NCBI RefSeq assembly: GCF_020740535.1
Contig: NZ_CP082362.1
Location: 5,392,501 to 5,456,500 of the forward strand
Direction of reading: 5' to 3'
Origin: Streptomyces profundus
Lineage (GTDB): Bacteria; Actinomycetota; Actinomycetes; Streptomycetales; Streptomycetaceae
DNA length: 64,000 nt
The notes beneath the pieces are model-generated. The model saw only the letters and a program-made list of their open reading frames with translations. It searched no databases and had not been told where the DNA came from. Made by a program: the position numbers and the translations under genes. Below are positions 36,114 through 44,695 of this stretch, piece after piece. Position 1 is the first letter of the stretch, and each line of letters begins with the position of its first letter.

Positions 36114-36720
36114 CGGAATGGGGCATTCGATGCCCGGGCCTCCCTCCTCGGCCACCCCCAAGGCCACGCCTACGGCCACGACATCGGCGAAGATCGTGGT
36201 GGCCGGTGGGTTCGGTGTGGGCAAGACCACGTTCGTGGGCGCGGTTTCGGAGATCAACCCGCTGCGGACCGAGGCGGTGATGACTTCGGCGTCGGCGGGG
36301 ATCGACGATCTGACGCACACGGGGAACAAGACCACGACCACGGTCGCGATGGATTTCGGTCGTATCACGCTGGACCAGGATCTGATCCTGTACCTGTTCG
36401 GTACGCCGGGGCAGGACCGTTTCTGGTTCATGTGGGACGACCTGGTGCGGGGTGCGATCGGGGCGATCGTGCTGGTGGACACGCGGCGGCTGGCGGACTG
36501 CTTCCCGGCCGTGGACTACTTCGAGAACAGCGGCCTGCCCTTCGTGATCGCGCTCAACGGCTTCGACGGTTATCAGCCGTACTCGCCGGAGGAGGTCCGC
36601 GAGGCGCTCCAGATCGGCCCGGATGTGCCGATTATCACGACGGACGCCCGCCATCGCGCCGAGGCCAAAAGTGGCCTGATCACCCTGGTCGAGCACGCCT
36701 TGTTGGCTCGTTTGCACTGA
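36094..36720 (+). CDS. cvnD: Conservon Ras-like GTPase CvnD (copy 1)
   Basis: 208 residues, GTG 36094 inside the end of cvnC. Small GTPase of the ATP/GTP-binding conservon family: P-loop GGFGVGKTTFVGAV, switch region with TTTTVAMDFGRI, G3-like FGTPGQDRFWFMWDDL (Thr-Pro-Gly-Gln in place of the usual Asp-x-x-Gly), G4 NGFDGYQPY and a C-terminal TTDARHRAEAKSG. About 30 low-complexity residues precede the GTPase domain, longer than in copy 2. Likely the output switch of the complex. 353 bp of its coding DNA match copy 2 at all but three bases. Confidence 0.96.
   Translation: MDFASSDGMGHSMPGPPSSATPKATPTATTSAKIVVAGGFGVGKTTFVGAVSEINPLRTEAVMTSASAGIDDLTHTGNKTTTTVAMDFGRITLDQDLILYLFGTPGQDRFWFMWDDLVRGAIGAIVLVDTRRLADCFPAVDYFENSGLPFVIALNGFDGYQPYSPEEVREALQIGPDVPIITTDARHRAEAKSGLITLVEHALLARLH
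36217..36569 (+). repeat. Near-identical cvnD block, copy 1 (pairs with 41286-41638)
   Basis: 353 bp with three mismatches, all silent, to 41286-41638; it spans the P-loop to the G4 motif. Confidence 0.88.
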
Positions 36721-37024
36721 TCGGCCACACCCGTCGTCGATCTGTGTTCTCGCGCACGTCTTCCGCCGGTTCGTAACGATTCGGCGGGTGGCTCTCCACC
36801 TGCATGTCTACGCGCGGCGAGCGGGCCGTTCCGCTCCGCGTGCGACTTAGCGGCCGAATGTCACATCTGGGAGTCGATGCCCCGTTTCAGGTATCTCGTG
36901 TTGGTGGAAATCGGACGACCAGGGGGATTGGAATCTCTTCCCCAAGCGTGCTGGAATCCACACGACTCCACAGTCACGTCAGCCGGTCAGCGCCGGCTGC
37001 CGCTGTCGAGAGGTGAGATAGCCA
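36721..37024. other. Non-coding region between the two conservons
   Basis: 304 bp. It contains GATTGGAATC and GTGCTGGAATCC direct repeats (36928-36958); GTGCTGGAAT is shared with the region before the first conservon. It ends in a GAGAGGTGAG ribosome-binding site for the second cvnA. Probably holds a separate promoter; no terminator-grade hairpin is obvious. Confidence 0.55.
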
Positions 37025-40018
37025 GTGAGCCGCAACAGCGCGACTCCCTCGAATCCGGGGGAAGCCGAAGATCCCCGTGCGCCGTCCCGTGCCGAGGGCG
37101 GGACGCCCGTGTCGGCGGTCCACGAGCCCGGGACGGGTTCGCGGTTCGCCCCGCGCAACTGGCGGGTCGCCACCAAGCTGTACGCGATCCTGATGATCCC
37201 GGTGGTGATCGCGCTGGTCCTGGCCGGCCTGCGGGTCAGCGGTGCCCACGGCACCTGGCGCGAGGCCCAGGACGCGGAGCTCGTCGCCGAGCTCGTCCGC
37301 TCCTCCACGGCGTACGCGCACGCGCTGATCGACGAACGGGACGTCACCGCGCGCCCGCTGCTTGAGGGCAACCGCGAAGCGTCCGCGGTCGGCGAGGCGC
37401 ACCGGATCACCAACGCGGCGCGCGACGAGTTCCACCAGCGCTGGGACGAGACGCCGCACACCGAGAGCCTGCTGCACCGGATGGAGGGCGTCACCGAGAC
37501 CGAGCCCCAGCTCTCCGCGCTGCGCCAGCGTGCCTACACGGACGAACTCCCCGGTGTGCAGACCGAGGAGGGCTATGTCGCCATCCAGCACCCGTTGATG
37601 TCCTTCGCCAACGAACTCGGCCTCGGCGCGGACAACCTCACCACCTACGGGCGGACCGTCTACGCCATCTCCCTGTCCAAGGCGGCCAACTCGCTCCAGC
37701 GCTCCATCGGCACCCGCCTGCTCGTCGCCCCCGGGCCGGGCGACGAGGAGCACCAGCTCCAGCTGACCGCCTTCAGCTCCTACGCCTACCTGGAGGGGAT
37801 CGCGCAGGCCGAGTACACATCGGCCGGCACCCCCGAGGACGCGGAGCGCCTGGAGGAGCGGCTCGCCGAGGCGGCGAACGCCGCCGCCGTCAATGCCCCC
37901 GACGCGCACAGCCTCCCGCAGATGACGCAGATGATCGCCTCGGGCGCCACCCCCGAGGAGCTGGCCGAGCTGGGGCTCACCCCGGAGGCGTGGCACGCCG
38001 CCTCCACCGCGCAGTTCGACGCCTACCGCACCATCGAGCAGGACCTGGTCGACGAGGCGGTCGCCGAGGCCAACGACATCGCGTCCTCAGCGCGCAACGA
38101 CATGCTGCTCAACTCGGCCGCTGTGCTGGCCTCCCTGCTGCTCGCCTTCGTGGTCGCCGGGCTGATGGCCCGCTCCATGAGCCGCGACATGCGCAAGCTG
38201 CGGACCGCCGCCTTCGAGGTGGCGGGCCAGCGGCTGCCCGCCGTCGTCGACCAGCTCTCCCGCGTCAACCCGGGCCAGGTCGACACCGTCGTGACCCCCA
38301 TCCCGATCGCCAGCAGGGACGAGATCGGCGAGGTCGCCCGCGCCTTCGACCAGGTGCACCGGGAGGCGGTCAGGCTGGCGGCCGAACAGGCGCTGTTGCG
38401 CGGCAACGTCAACGCGATCTTCACCAACCTCTCCAGCCGGAACCAGGGGCTGATCGAGCGGCAGCTGGGGCTGATCAGCGAGTTGGAGTCCCGCGAGGCC
38501 GATCCGGAGCAGCTGGAGCACCTCTTCAAGCTGGACCATCTGGCCACCCGTATGCGGCGCAACGGCGAGAACCTGCTGGTCCTCGCCGGCGAGGAGCTGG
38601 ACCACCGCTGGAACCGCCCGGTGCCGCTGGTGGACGTGCTGCGGGCCGCCGCGTCCGAGGTGGAGGACTACAGCCGCATCGAGACCAGCGGCGTTCCCGA
38701 CTGCGAGATCCACGGAGACGTGGTCAACGACCTCGTGCATCTGCTGGCCGAGTTGCTGGAGAACGCCACCAGCTTCTCCTCGCCGCAGGCCAGGGTGAAT
38801 GTCACGGCCACCCGGCTGCCCGACGCCAGGATCATGATCGAGATCCACGACAAGGGCATCGGGCTCAGCCAGGAGGACTTCACGGAGATCAACCGCAGGC
38901 TGGCCGCCCCGCCGGCCGTCGACGCCGCCATCTCGCAGCGCATGGGCCTCTTCGTGGTCGGCCGCCTGGCGGCCCGGCACGGCATCCGGGTCCAGCTGCG
39001 GCCGTCGGGGGAGCAGACGGGCACCACCTCGCTGGTCATGCTCCCCGACGGCATCACCCACGGCGGCGGTGGCGGCCAGGCGCCGCCCATGGAGGAACGG
39101 TTCACCGTCTCCCGGATCATGCCCGACCCGCGGCAGATCAGCGACGCCCAGCGCGAGGCCGGGATGCGCACCGCGGCCGAGCTCGGCTTCGACGACTCGC
39201 GCTACTTCGGGGACGCGCCGGCCGGCCGGAGGCAGGAGGCCCCGCCACCGCTCGCGCCCCAGCCACCCGCTCAACTGCCGCAGCAACAGCAACAACTGCC
39301 GCAGCAACCACAGCAGCCGCAGCAGCCGCTGCCGGCAGCCGAGCCCGGCTGGCAGGACCAGCCGGTGGCCGGCTCCTGGCAGCAGGATCCCGCGCCGACG
39401 CCGGACGGCCGCCCCTGGCCCGACCAGCCCGGACAGACCACCCAGGCGGACCCGTTCGGAACCGGTCAGACCGGCGAGGCGCCCTGGCAGTCCGCACCGC
39501 CGGAAAACCCCCTTCCCACGCGCCCCGCGCAGTTCGGGGGCTTCCCACCAGCCGCCGATTCGGGCCAGGGTGGTCCCGGGATTCCCGCGCAGCGCGTAGG
39601 CTTCCCTGCGTCGGGCCCGGTCACGGCCGAGCACGGGCCGGCGAACGACCAGGGGCTTCCCCGTCGTACACCACGGAACCAGCAGCGGCCCGAGGAGGAT
39701 TCGGCACAGCGCGCGGAGCGGGAGGCCCCGGCTCAGGAGCCGCGATGGGAACGCGGGCCGCGCCGTGAGGAGCGCACCGGCGGCACCACACCGGTCGGAC
39801 TCCCCAAGCGGGTGCCCAAGGCCAATCTGACGGAACACTCCCCCGCCGAGTCCGGGGCCGGTGGAGCGCAGATCTCCCGCGACCCCCAGGATGTCCGCGG
39901 CCGGCTGAGCAGCCTGCGGCGCGGAGTACAGCAAGGGCGCGGCGCCGGCTCGGGCCGCGGCGCGCAGAACGAAGAACGGGGCCAAGGTCCCGGTCACACC
40001 TACGAGCAGGAGCGTTAG
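37025..40018 (+). CDS. cvnA: Conservon sensor-like histidine kinase CvnA (copy 2)
   Basis: 997 residues, GTG start. Same order as copy 1: TM1 (~51-70, LYAILMIPVVIALVLAGLRV), extracellular helical NIT-like domain, TM2 (~361-382, AAVLASLLLAFVVAGLMARSM), [20 protein letters not shown]-box [12 protein letters not shown] (~571), IHDKGIGLSQEDF. The sensor domain differs strongly from copy 1, so the signal is probably different, while the kinase core is close. The disordered tail has a Gln-rich run (~750) with several rare CAA codons and ends in the same blocks: GLPKRVPKANL and DVRGRLSSLRRGVQQGR. Its stop is only 1 nt before the cvnB start. Confidence 0.95.
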   Translation: MSRNSATPSNPGEAEDPRAPSRAEGGTPVSAVHEPGTGSRFAPRNWRVATKLYAILMIPVVIALVLAGLRVSGAHGTWREAQDAELVAELVRSSTAYAHALIDERDVTARPLLEGNREASAVGEAHRITNAARDEFHQRWDETPHTESLLHRMEGVTETEPQLSALRQRAYTDELPGVQTEEGYVAIQHPLMSFANELGLGADNLTTYGRTVYAISLSKAANSLQRSIGTRLLVAPGPGDEEHQLQLTAFSSYAYLEGIAQAEYTSAGTPEDAERLEERLAEAANAAAVNAPDAHSLPQMTQMIASGATPEELAELGLTPEAWHAASTAQFDAYRTIEQDLVDEAVAEANDIASSARNDMLLNSAAVLASLLLAFVVAGLMARSMSRDMRKLRTAAFEVAGQRLPAVVDQLSRVNPGQVDTVVTPIPIASRDEIGEVARAFDQVHREAVRLAAEQALLRGNVNAIFTNLSSRNQGLIERQLGLISELESREADPEQLEHLFKLDHLATRMRRNGENLLVLAGEELDHRWNRPVPLVDVLRAAASEVEDYSRIETSGVPDCEIHGDVVNDLVHLLAELLENATSFSSPQARVNVTATRLPDARIMIEIHDKGIGLSQEDFTEINRRLAAPPAVDAAISQRMGLFVVGRLAARHGIRVQLRPSGEQTGTTSLVMLPDGITHGGGGGQAPPMEERFTVSRIMPDPRQISDAQREAGMRTAAELGFDDSRYFGDAPAGRRQEAPPPLAPQPPAQLPQQQQQLPQQPQQPQQPLPAAEPGWQDQPVAGSWQQDPAPTPDGRPWPDQPGQTTQADPFGTGQTGEAPWQSAPPENPLPTRPAQFGGFPPAADSGQGGPGIPAQRVGFPASGPVTAEHGPANDQGLPRRTPRNQQRPEEDSAQRAEREAPAQEPRWERGPRREERTGGTTPVGLPKRVPKANLTEHSPAESGAGGAQISRDPQDVRGRLSSLRRGVQQGRGAGSGRGAQNEERGQGPGHTYEQER

Positions 40019-40246
40019 TGTGAGCCCGATGAGCCAGGCGGCGCAGAACCTCAACTGGTTGATTACCAGTTTCGTGGAGAACACCCCGGGGGTGTCGCAC
40101 ACGGTTGTGGTGTCCGCCGATGGTCTTCTTCTGGCGATGTCCGAGGGGTTCCCGAGGGATCGTGCGGATCAGTTGGCGGCGGTGGCCTCCGGGCTGACAT
40201 CGCTGACCGCGGGTGCCTCGCGGATCTTCGAGGGCGGTGCGGTGAA
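40008..40246 (+). repeat. Near-identical cvnB block, copy 2
   Basis: Pairs with 35197-35435, one mismatch in 239 bp. In this copy the block includes the end of cvnA itself. Confidence 0.85.
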
Positions 40247-40442
40247 CCAGACGGTGGTCGAGATGGAACGGGGCTTCCTGTTCATCATGTCGGTCTCCGA
40301 CGGTTCGTCGTTGGCGGTGTTGGCGCACCCGGAGGCCGATATCGGTCTCGTGGGTTATGAGATGGCGTTGTTGGTGGATCGTGCCGGTACGGTCCTGACG
40401 CCCGATCTGCGTGCGGAACTCCAGGGAAGTCTGCTCAACTAG
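40020..40442 (+). CDS. cvnB: Conservon roadblock/LC7 protein CvnB (copy 2)
   Basis: 140 residues, GTG 40020 directly after the cvnA stop (40016-40018), so tightly coupled. Same fold and nearly the same sequence as the copy at 35209. The ribosome-binding site AGGAG lies within the cvnA coding sequence. Expected to bridge the second CvnA and its GTPase. Its near identity to the first CvnB makes cross-talk between the two complexes likely unless other parts give specificity. Confidence 0.96.
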   Translation: MSPMSQAAQNLNWLITSFVENTPGVSHTVVVSADGLLLAMSEGFPRDRADQLAAVASGLTSLTAGASRIFEGGAVNQTVVEMERGFLFIMSVSDGSSLAVLAHPEADIGLVGYEMALLVDRAGTVLTPDLRAELQGSLLN

Positions 40443-40546
40443 CGGGCTCCGTGTGCGGATTGGAGCCGCGCATCATAAGGTGCGGGGACGTGGTTTAACG
40501 GTGAACGCGGTATCCGTGGACAGCGAAGGCAGTCGGAGGAGGAATT

Positions 40547-41215
40547 GTGGCAACGCCCTCAGGCGGACCATACGGTGACGAGTACCCAGGGCAGCCGCAC
40601 GACGGCGGGCGCTCGGGGCGCTTCAACTTCCCCTCCGCGCCCAGCGGCGGACAGCGAGGGCCGGTGCCGGGGCAGCAGCCGCCGCGCGCCGACCAGCGTC
40701 CCTCCTCCGGGCGACCGCAGACGCCGCACCACGAGGCGCGGCCCGGTACCCCGTCAGGGGCCGCCCATCCGACGGGATCCGGCGCCAGGCGAAGGCCGGA
40801 GGCCGCGGCCTCGGGCGACGACTGGTCGGCGTCGCAGTCCTCAGGCCGTCGGCGCCCGCAGGACGGTGAGGCACCACAGCCGCTGGTGCGCCCGTACGCG
40901 ATGACCGGTGGCCGCACCAGGCCGCGTTACCAGCTGGCGATCGAGGCGCTGGTGAGCACCACCGCCGATCCGATGCGGCTGCAAGGGCAGCTGCCCGAGC
41001 ACCAACGGATCTGCCAGCTGTGCTACGAGGTGAAGTCGGTGGCCGAGGTCTCCGCGCTGCTCGCCATCCCGCTCGGAGTCGCCCGGATTCTGGTGGCCGA
41101 CCTGGCCGAGGCCGGGCTTGTCGCCATCCATCAGCCGGGCCATGACGGGGAGCCCGGCGGTCAGCCAGATGTGACACTGCTCGAAAGGGTGCTCAGTGGA
41201 CTTCGCAAGCTCTAA
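40547..41215 (+). CDS. cvnC: Conservon DUF742 protein CvnC (copy 2, long N-terminus)
   Basis: 222 residues, GTG 40547 after a strong GGAGGAGG. The C-terminal ~115 residues are the DUF742 domain (LVRPYAMTGGRTRPRYQLAI, RILVADLAEAGLVAIHQPG). The first ~105 residues are a disordered Pro/Arg/Gly/Ser-rich extension (GGRSGRFNFPSAPSGGQRGP and onward) that copy 1 lacks. Overlaps cvnD by 20 nt. Two blocks are identical to copy 1 (35793-35846 with 40895-40948; 35979-36064 with 41091-41176). Confidence 0.95.
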   Translation: MATPSGGPYGDEYPGQPHDGGRSGRFNFPSAPSGGQRGPVPGQQPPRADQRPSSGRPQTPHHEARPGTPSGAAHPTGSGARRRPEAAASGDDWSASQSSGRRRPQDGEAPQPLVRPYAMTGGRTRPRYQLAIEALVSTTADPMRLQGQLPEHQRICQLCYEVKSVAEVSALLAIPLGVARILVADLAEAGLVAIHQPGHDGEPGGQPDVTLLERVLSGLRKL

Positions 41216-41789
41216 CGAGGCGGGTCTTTCCGCGCCGTCCCGTTCGACCACGTCCGCGAAGATCGTGATCGCGGGCGGGTTCGGCGTGGGCAAGACCACG
41301 TTCGTGGGCGCGGTTTCGGAGATCAACCCGCTGCGGACCGAGGCGGTGATGACTTCGGCGTCGGCGGGGATCGACGATCTGACGCACACGGGGAACAAGA
41401 CCACGACCACGGTCGCGATGGACTTCGGTCGTATCACGCTGGACCAGGATCTGATCCTGTACCTGTTCGGTACGCCGGGGCAGGACCGCTTCTGGTTCAT
41501 GTGGGACGACCTGGTGCGGGGTGCGATCGGGGCGATCGTGCTGGTGGACACGCGGCGGCTGGCGGACTGCTTCCCGGCCGTGGACTACTTCGAGAACAGC
41601 GGCCTGCCGTTCGTGATCGCGCTCAACGGCTTCGACGGCCACCAGCCCTATTCGCCGGAGGAGGTCCGCGAGGCCCTCCAGATCGGCCCCGACGCCCCGA
41701 TCATCACCACCGACGCCCGCCACCGCGCCGAGGCCAAGAGCGGCCTGATCACGCTGGTCGAGCACGCGCTGATGGCGCGCCTGCGCTGA
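41196..41789 (+). CDS. cvnD: Conservon Ras-like GTPase CvnD (copy 2)
   Basis: 197 residues, GTG 41196. Motifs as in copy 1: GGFGVGKTTFVGAV, FGTPGQDRFWFMWDDL, NGFDGHQPYSPEEV. The N-terminal linker before the P-loop is about ten residues shorter. The GTPase core is almost the same at both protein and DNA level. Last gene of the second conservon; no cytochrome P450 follows, unlike some conservons. Confidence 0.96.
   Translation: MDFASSNEAGLSAPSRSTTSAKIVIAGGFGVGKTTFVGAVSEINPLRTEAVMTSASAGIDDLTHTGNKTTTTVAMDFGRITLDQDLILYLFGTPGQDRFWFMWDDLVRGAIGAIVLVDTRRLADCFPAVDYFENSGLPFVIALNGFDGHQPYSPEEVREALQIGPDAPIITTDARHRAEAKSGLITLVEHALMARLR
41286..41638 (+). repeat. Near-identical cvnD block, copy 2
   Basis: Pairs with 36217-36569, 350 of 353 bases equal. 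Confidence 0.88.
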
Positions 41790-41931
41790 TCTCCCGGCCG
41801 CCTCCCGGACGCGCGGTTCGGGAGGCAGCGTCCCTCGCCGCCTCCGGGGTGTCCTAGGCTTGGGCCCGCAGTAGTTCGGGCTCAGCTAGGGGTCCGCGGT
41901 CCGCCCGCGGGCCAGTGAGGGACGACCCGCC

Positions 41932-42714
41932 GTGCGCATCGCCAGATTCTCCATCGACGGCACCGTCGGATTCGGTGTGGTGGAGGGGGAGCCAACCGAC
42001 GAGGGTGGCCTCCAGCTCGACATCATCAAGGGCCACCCGTTCGCCGACTTCGAACGCTCAGGGCACCGTGTGCCGCTGGACAAGGTCAGGCTGCTTCCGC
42101 CGGTGCTGCCCAGCAAGGTCGTGGCCATCGGCCGCAACTACGCCGAGCACGCGCGGGAGCTGGGGAACGAGGTCCCCGAGGTGCCCGTCACTTTCTTCAA
42201 GCCCTCCACCTCGGTGATCGGCTCGGGTGACGAGATCGGCTACCCCTCGATCTCCTCGGATGTGCACCACGAGGCCGAGCTGGCGGTGGTCATCGGGCGG
42301 CTGTGCCGCGACGTCCCCAGGGAGCGCGCGCACGAGGTGATCCTCGGCTACACCTGCGCCAACGACCTCACCGCGCGCGATCTCCAGCAGCGGGAGAGCC
42401 AGTGGGCCAGGGCCAAGGGCTTCGACAACTCCTGCCCGCTCGGCCCCTGGATCGAGACCGAACTCGACCCGAAGGACCTGGCCATCATGTGCACGGTCAA
42501 CGGCGAACAGCGACAGTTGGGGCGCACCAGCGAGATGGTGCGCTCGGTGGAGGATCTGATTGTGCACATCACGGAGTCGATGACCCTGCTCCCGCAGGAC
42601 GTCATTCTCACCGGAACCCCGGCCGGCGTCGGTCCGGTGCGGGTGGGCGACACGGTCGCCGTCAGCATCGAGGGCATCGGCACGCTGACCAACAAGGTGG
42701 TGCGCCGTGACTGA
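41932..42714 (+). CDS. Fumarylacetoacetate hydrolase family protein
   Basis: 260 residues, GTG 41932. FAH domain: [15 protein letters not shown], metal ligands in [43 protein letters not shown] and [15 protein letters not shown]. Family members are hydrolases, decarboxylases or isomerases of 2-keto acids; oxaloacetate decarboxylase or acylpyruvase activity is common in this subgroup. The substrate is not determined. Its end overlaps gltX by 8 nt, a linkage conserved in streptomycetes. Confidence 0.93.
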   Translation: MRIARFSIDGTVGFGVVEGEPTDEGGLQLDIIKGHPFADFERSGHRVPLDKVRLLPPVLPSKVVAIGRNYAEHARELGNEVPEVPVTFFKPSTSVIGSGDEIGYPSISSDVHHEAELAVVIGRLCRDVPRERAHEVILGYTCANDLTARDLQQRESQWARAKGFDNSCPLGPWIETELDPKDLAIMCTVNGEQRQLGRTSEMVRSVEDLIVHITESMTLLPQDVILTGTPAGVGPVRVGDTVAVSIEGIGTLTNKVVRRD

Positions 42715-44191
42715 CGTACGCGTCCGCTTCTGCCCCTCGCCGACCGGCAACCCGCATGTGGGGCTGGTCCGCACGGCCCTCTTCAACTGGGCCTTCGCCC
42801 GCCACAACGGCGGTGCCCTGGTGCTGCGGATCGAGGACACCGACGCCGCCAGGGACTCCGAGGAGTCCTATCTGGCGCTGCTGGACTCGCTGCGCTGGCT
42901 CGGTCTCGACTGGGACGAGGGCCCCGAGGTGGGCGGCCCGCACGGGCCCTACCGGCAGTCCGAGCGGATGGACCGCTACGCCGAGGTGGTCGAGCGGCTG
43001 CTGGCCGCCGGGCACGCCTACCACTGCTACTGCACCCCCGAGGAGTTGACCACCCGGCGCGAGGCCGCCAGGGCGGCGGGCCGCGCCTCGGGCTACGACG
43101 GCGCCTGCCGGTCGCTGAGCGAGGAGCGGGTGGCCGCCTACCGGGCCCAGGGGCGCGAGCCCATCGTCCGCTTCCGGATGCCGGACACCCCCATCACGTT
43201 CACCGACCTGGTCCGGGGCGAGCTGACGTTCGCCCCGGAGAACGTCACCGACTACGGGATCGTCCGGGCCAACGGCGCGCCGCTCTACACCCTGGTGAAC
43301 CCGGTGGACGACGCGTTGATGGAGATCACCCATGTGCTGCGCGGCGAGGACCTGCTGTCCTCCACGCCCCGGCAGATCGCGCTCTACCACGCGCTGGCGG
43401 AGATCGGCGTGGGCAACGGGCGGGTGCCCGAGTTCGGGCATCTGCCGTATGTGATGGGTGAGGGCAACAAGAAGCTCTCCAAGCGCGATCCGCAGTCCTC
43501 GCTCAACCTCTACCGGGACCGTGGCTTCCTGCCCGAGGGCCTGCTCAACTACCTGGCGCTGCTGGGCTGGTCGCTCGCCGAGGACCGGGACGTCTTCGGG
43601 CTCGACGAGCTGGTCGCCGCCTTCGAGATCGGCGCGGTGAACGCCAACCCGGCCCGCTTCGACCTGAAGAAGGCCGAGGCCATCAACGCCACCCACATCA
43701 GGGAGCGGCTGTCGACCGCCGAGTTCGTCCAGGCGTGCGAGCCCTGGCTGCGGGCGCCGCACGCGCCCTGGAAGCCTGAGGACTTCGATCCGGTGGCCTT
43801 CGAGTCCCTGGCGGCGCTGGCCCAGACCCGGGTCACGGTGCTCTCCGACATCGCCGACAACGTGGACTTCCTGTTCCTGCCTGAGCCGGTCTTCGACGAG
43901 GCGTCCTGGGCCAAGGCCATGAAGCCGGGCGCGGGGGAGGTGCTGGGCACCATCAGGGAGCGGCTGGCCGGCCTGCCCGACTGGGCCGCCGAGCCGCTCA
44001 AGGAGGCCGTCCTGGCCGCGGGCGCCGAGCACGGCCTGAAGCTCGGCAAGGCCCAGGCCCCGCTGCGGGTGTCGGTCACGGGGCGGACGGTGGGCCTGCC
44101 GCTCTTCGAGTCGCTTGAGGCCCTGGGACGGGAGCGGACGCTGTCCCGGGTGGACGCCGCGCTGGCCACACTGGCCGGGCGGGCGGACTAG
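42707..44191 (+). CDS. gltX: Glutamyl-tRNA synthetase
   Basis: 494 residues, class Ib synthetase. HIGH-like signature [18 protein letters not shown] (from residue 11) and KMSKS-like [12 protein letters not shown] (~255). C-terminal anticodon-binding domain begins near [10 protein letters not shown]. In actinobacteria, which lack GlnRS, this enzyme also charges tRNA-Gln with Glu for later amidation; tRNA-Gln and two tRNA-Glu genes lie just downstream. GTG 42707 is inside the stop region of the FAH-family gene. Confidence 0.97.
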   Translation: MTDVRVRFCPSPTGNPHVGLVRTALFNWAFARHNGGALVLRIEDTDAARDSEESYLALLDSLRWLGLDWDEGPEVGGPHGPYRQSERMDRYAEVVERLLAAGHAYHCYCTPEELTTRREAARAAGRASGYDGACRSLSEERVAAYRAQGREPIVRFRMPDTPITFTDLVRGELTFAPENVTDYGIVRANGAPLYTLVNPVDDALMEITHVLRGEDLLSSTPRQIALYHALAEIGVGNGRVPEFGHLPYVMGEGNKKLSKRDPQSSLNLYRDRGFLPEGLLNYLALLGWSLAEDRDVFGLDELVAAFEIGAVNANPARFDLKKAEAINATHIRERLSTAEFVQACEPWLRAPHAPWKPEDFDPVAFESLAALAQTRVTVLSDIADNVDFLFLPEPVFDEASWAKAMKPGAGEVLGTIRERLAGLPDWAAEPLKEAVLAAGAEHGLKLGKAQAPLRVSVTGRTVGLPLFESLEALGRERTLSRVDAALATLAGRAD

Positions 44192-44334
44192 CCGGCGGGG
44201 GGACGGTCCCGGACGCCATCTCGTTTTGGTGCACCGTCCCCCATCGGGTAGTGTTCTTTCTGCCGCTGAGGGGCTCAACACCCGGAAATCAGCGGCCAAC
44301 CAAGCAAAACCTCCTTCGGGAGGTTGCGGTTTGG

Positions 44335-44406
44335 TGGGCTATGGTGTAATTGGCAGCACGACTGATTCTGGTTCAGTTAGTCTAGGTTCGAGTCCTGGTA
44401 GCCCAG
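44335..44406 (+). tRNA. tRNA-Gln (CUG)
   Basis: 72 nt. Acceptor stem TGGGCTA/TAGCCCA, D-arm with TAATTGGCAGC, anticodon stem ACTGA/TCAGT with loop TTCTGGT giving CUG, T-loop GGTTCGAGTCC. The 3' CCA is not fully encoded. Confidence 0.95.
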
Positions 44407-44439
44407 CACGATCTTGTATTCAGCGGTTCGCAAGATCAC

Positions 44440-44512
44440 GCCCCCGTTGTGTAGCGGCCTAGCACGCTGCCCTCTCAAGGCAGTAGCGCCGGTTCGAATC
44501 CGGTCGGGGGTA
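44440..44512 (+). tRNA. tRNA-Glu (CUC), copy 1
   Basis: 73 nt. Acceptor GCCCCCG/CGGGGGT, anticodon stem CTGCC/GGCAG with loop CTCTCAA giving CUC, T-arm CGGTTCGAATCCG. Confidence 0.95.
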
Positions 44513-44535
44513 CGGATCCTCAGGGATCTGCGTGG

Positions 44536-44608
44536 GCCCCCGTTGTGTAGCGGCCTAGCACGCCGCCCTCTCAAGGCGGTAGCGCCGGTTCGAATCCGGT
44601 CGGGGGTA
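44536..44608 (+). tRNA. tRNA-Glu (CUC), copy 2
   Basis: 73 nt, equal to copy 1 except for two compensating changes in the anticodon stem (CCGCC/GGCGG). Confidence 0.95.
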
Positions 44609-44614
44609 CATGAT

Positions 44615-44658
44615 CGAGCAAGCGGCTCGCGTCCCAAGTGACGCGGGCCGCTTGCTCG
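44615..44658. terminator. Terminator after the tRNA cluster
   Basis: An 18-bp stem starting CGAGCAAGCGGC with one T-G wobble and an 8-nt loop, 6 bp after the last tRNA and convergent with the MerR gene. Confidence 0.88.
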
Positions 44659-44695
44659 TTGTGGCGCGGCGTGACGGACGCCGCCGCGCCGGCGC

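Noticed and set aside
31659..41789. Assembly duplication as an explanation for the twin conservons
   Set aside because: Sensor domains, tails and spacers are strongly different, so the two operons are truly distinct loci.
44192..44334. Possible T-box or other riboswitch near gltX and the tRNAs
   Set aside because: No T-box core sequence; a CCTTCGGGAGG hairpin is present, but too little structure supports a riboswitch.
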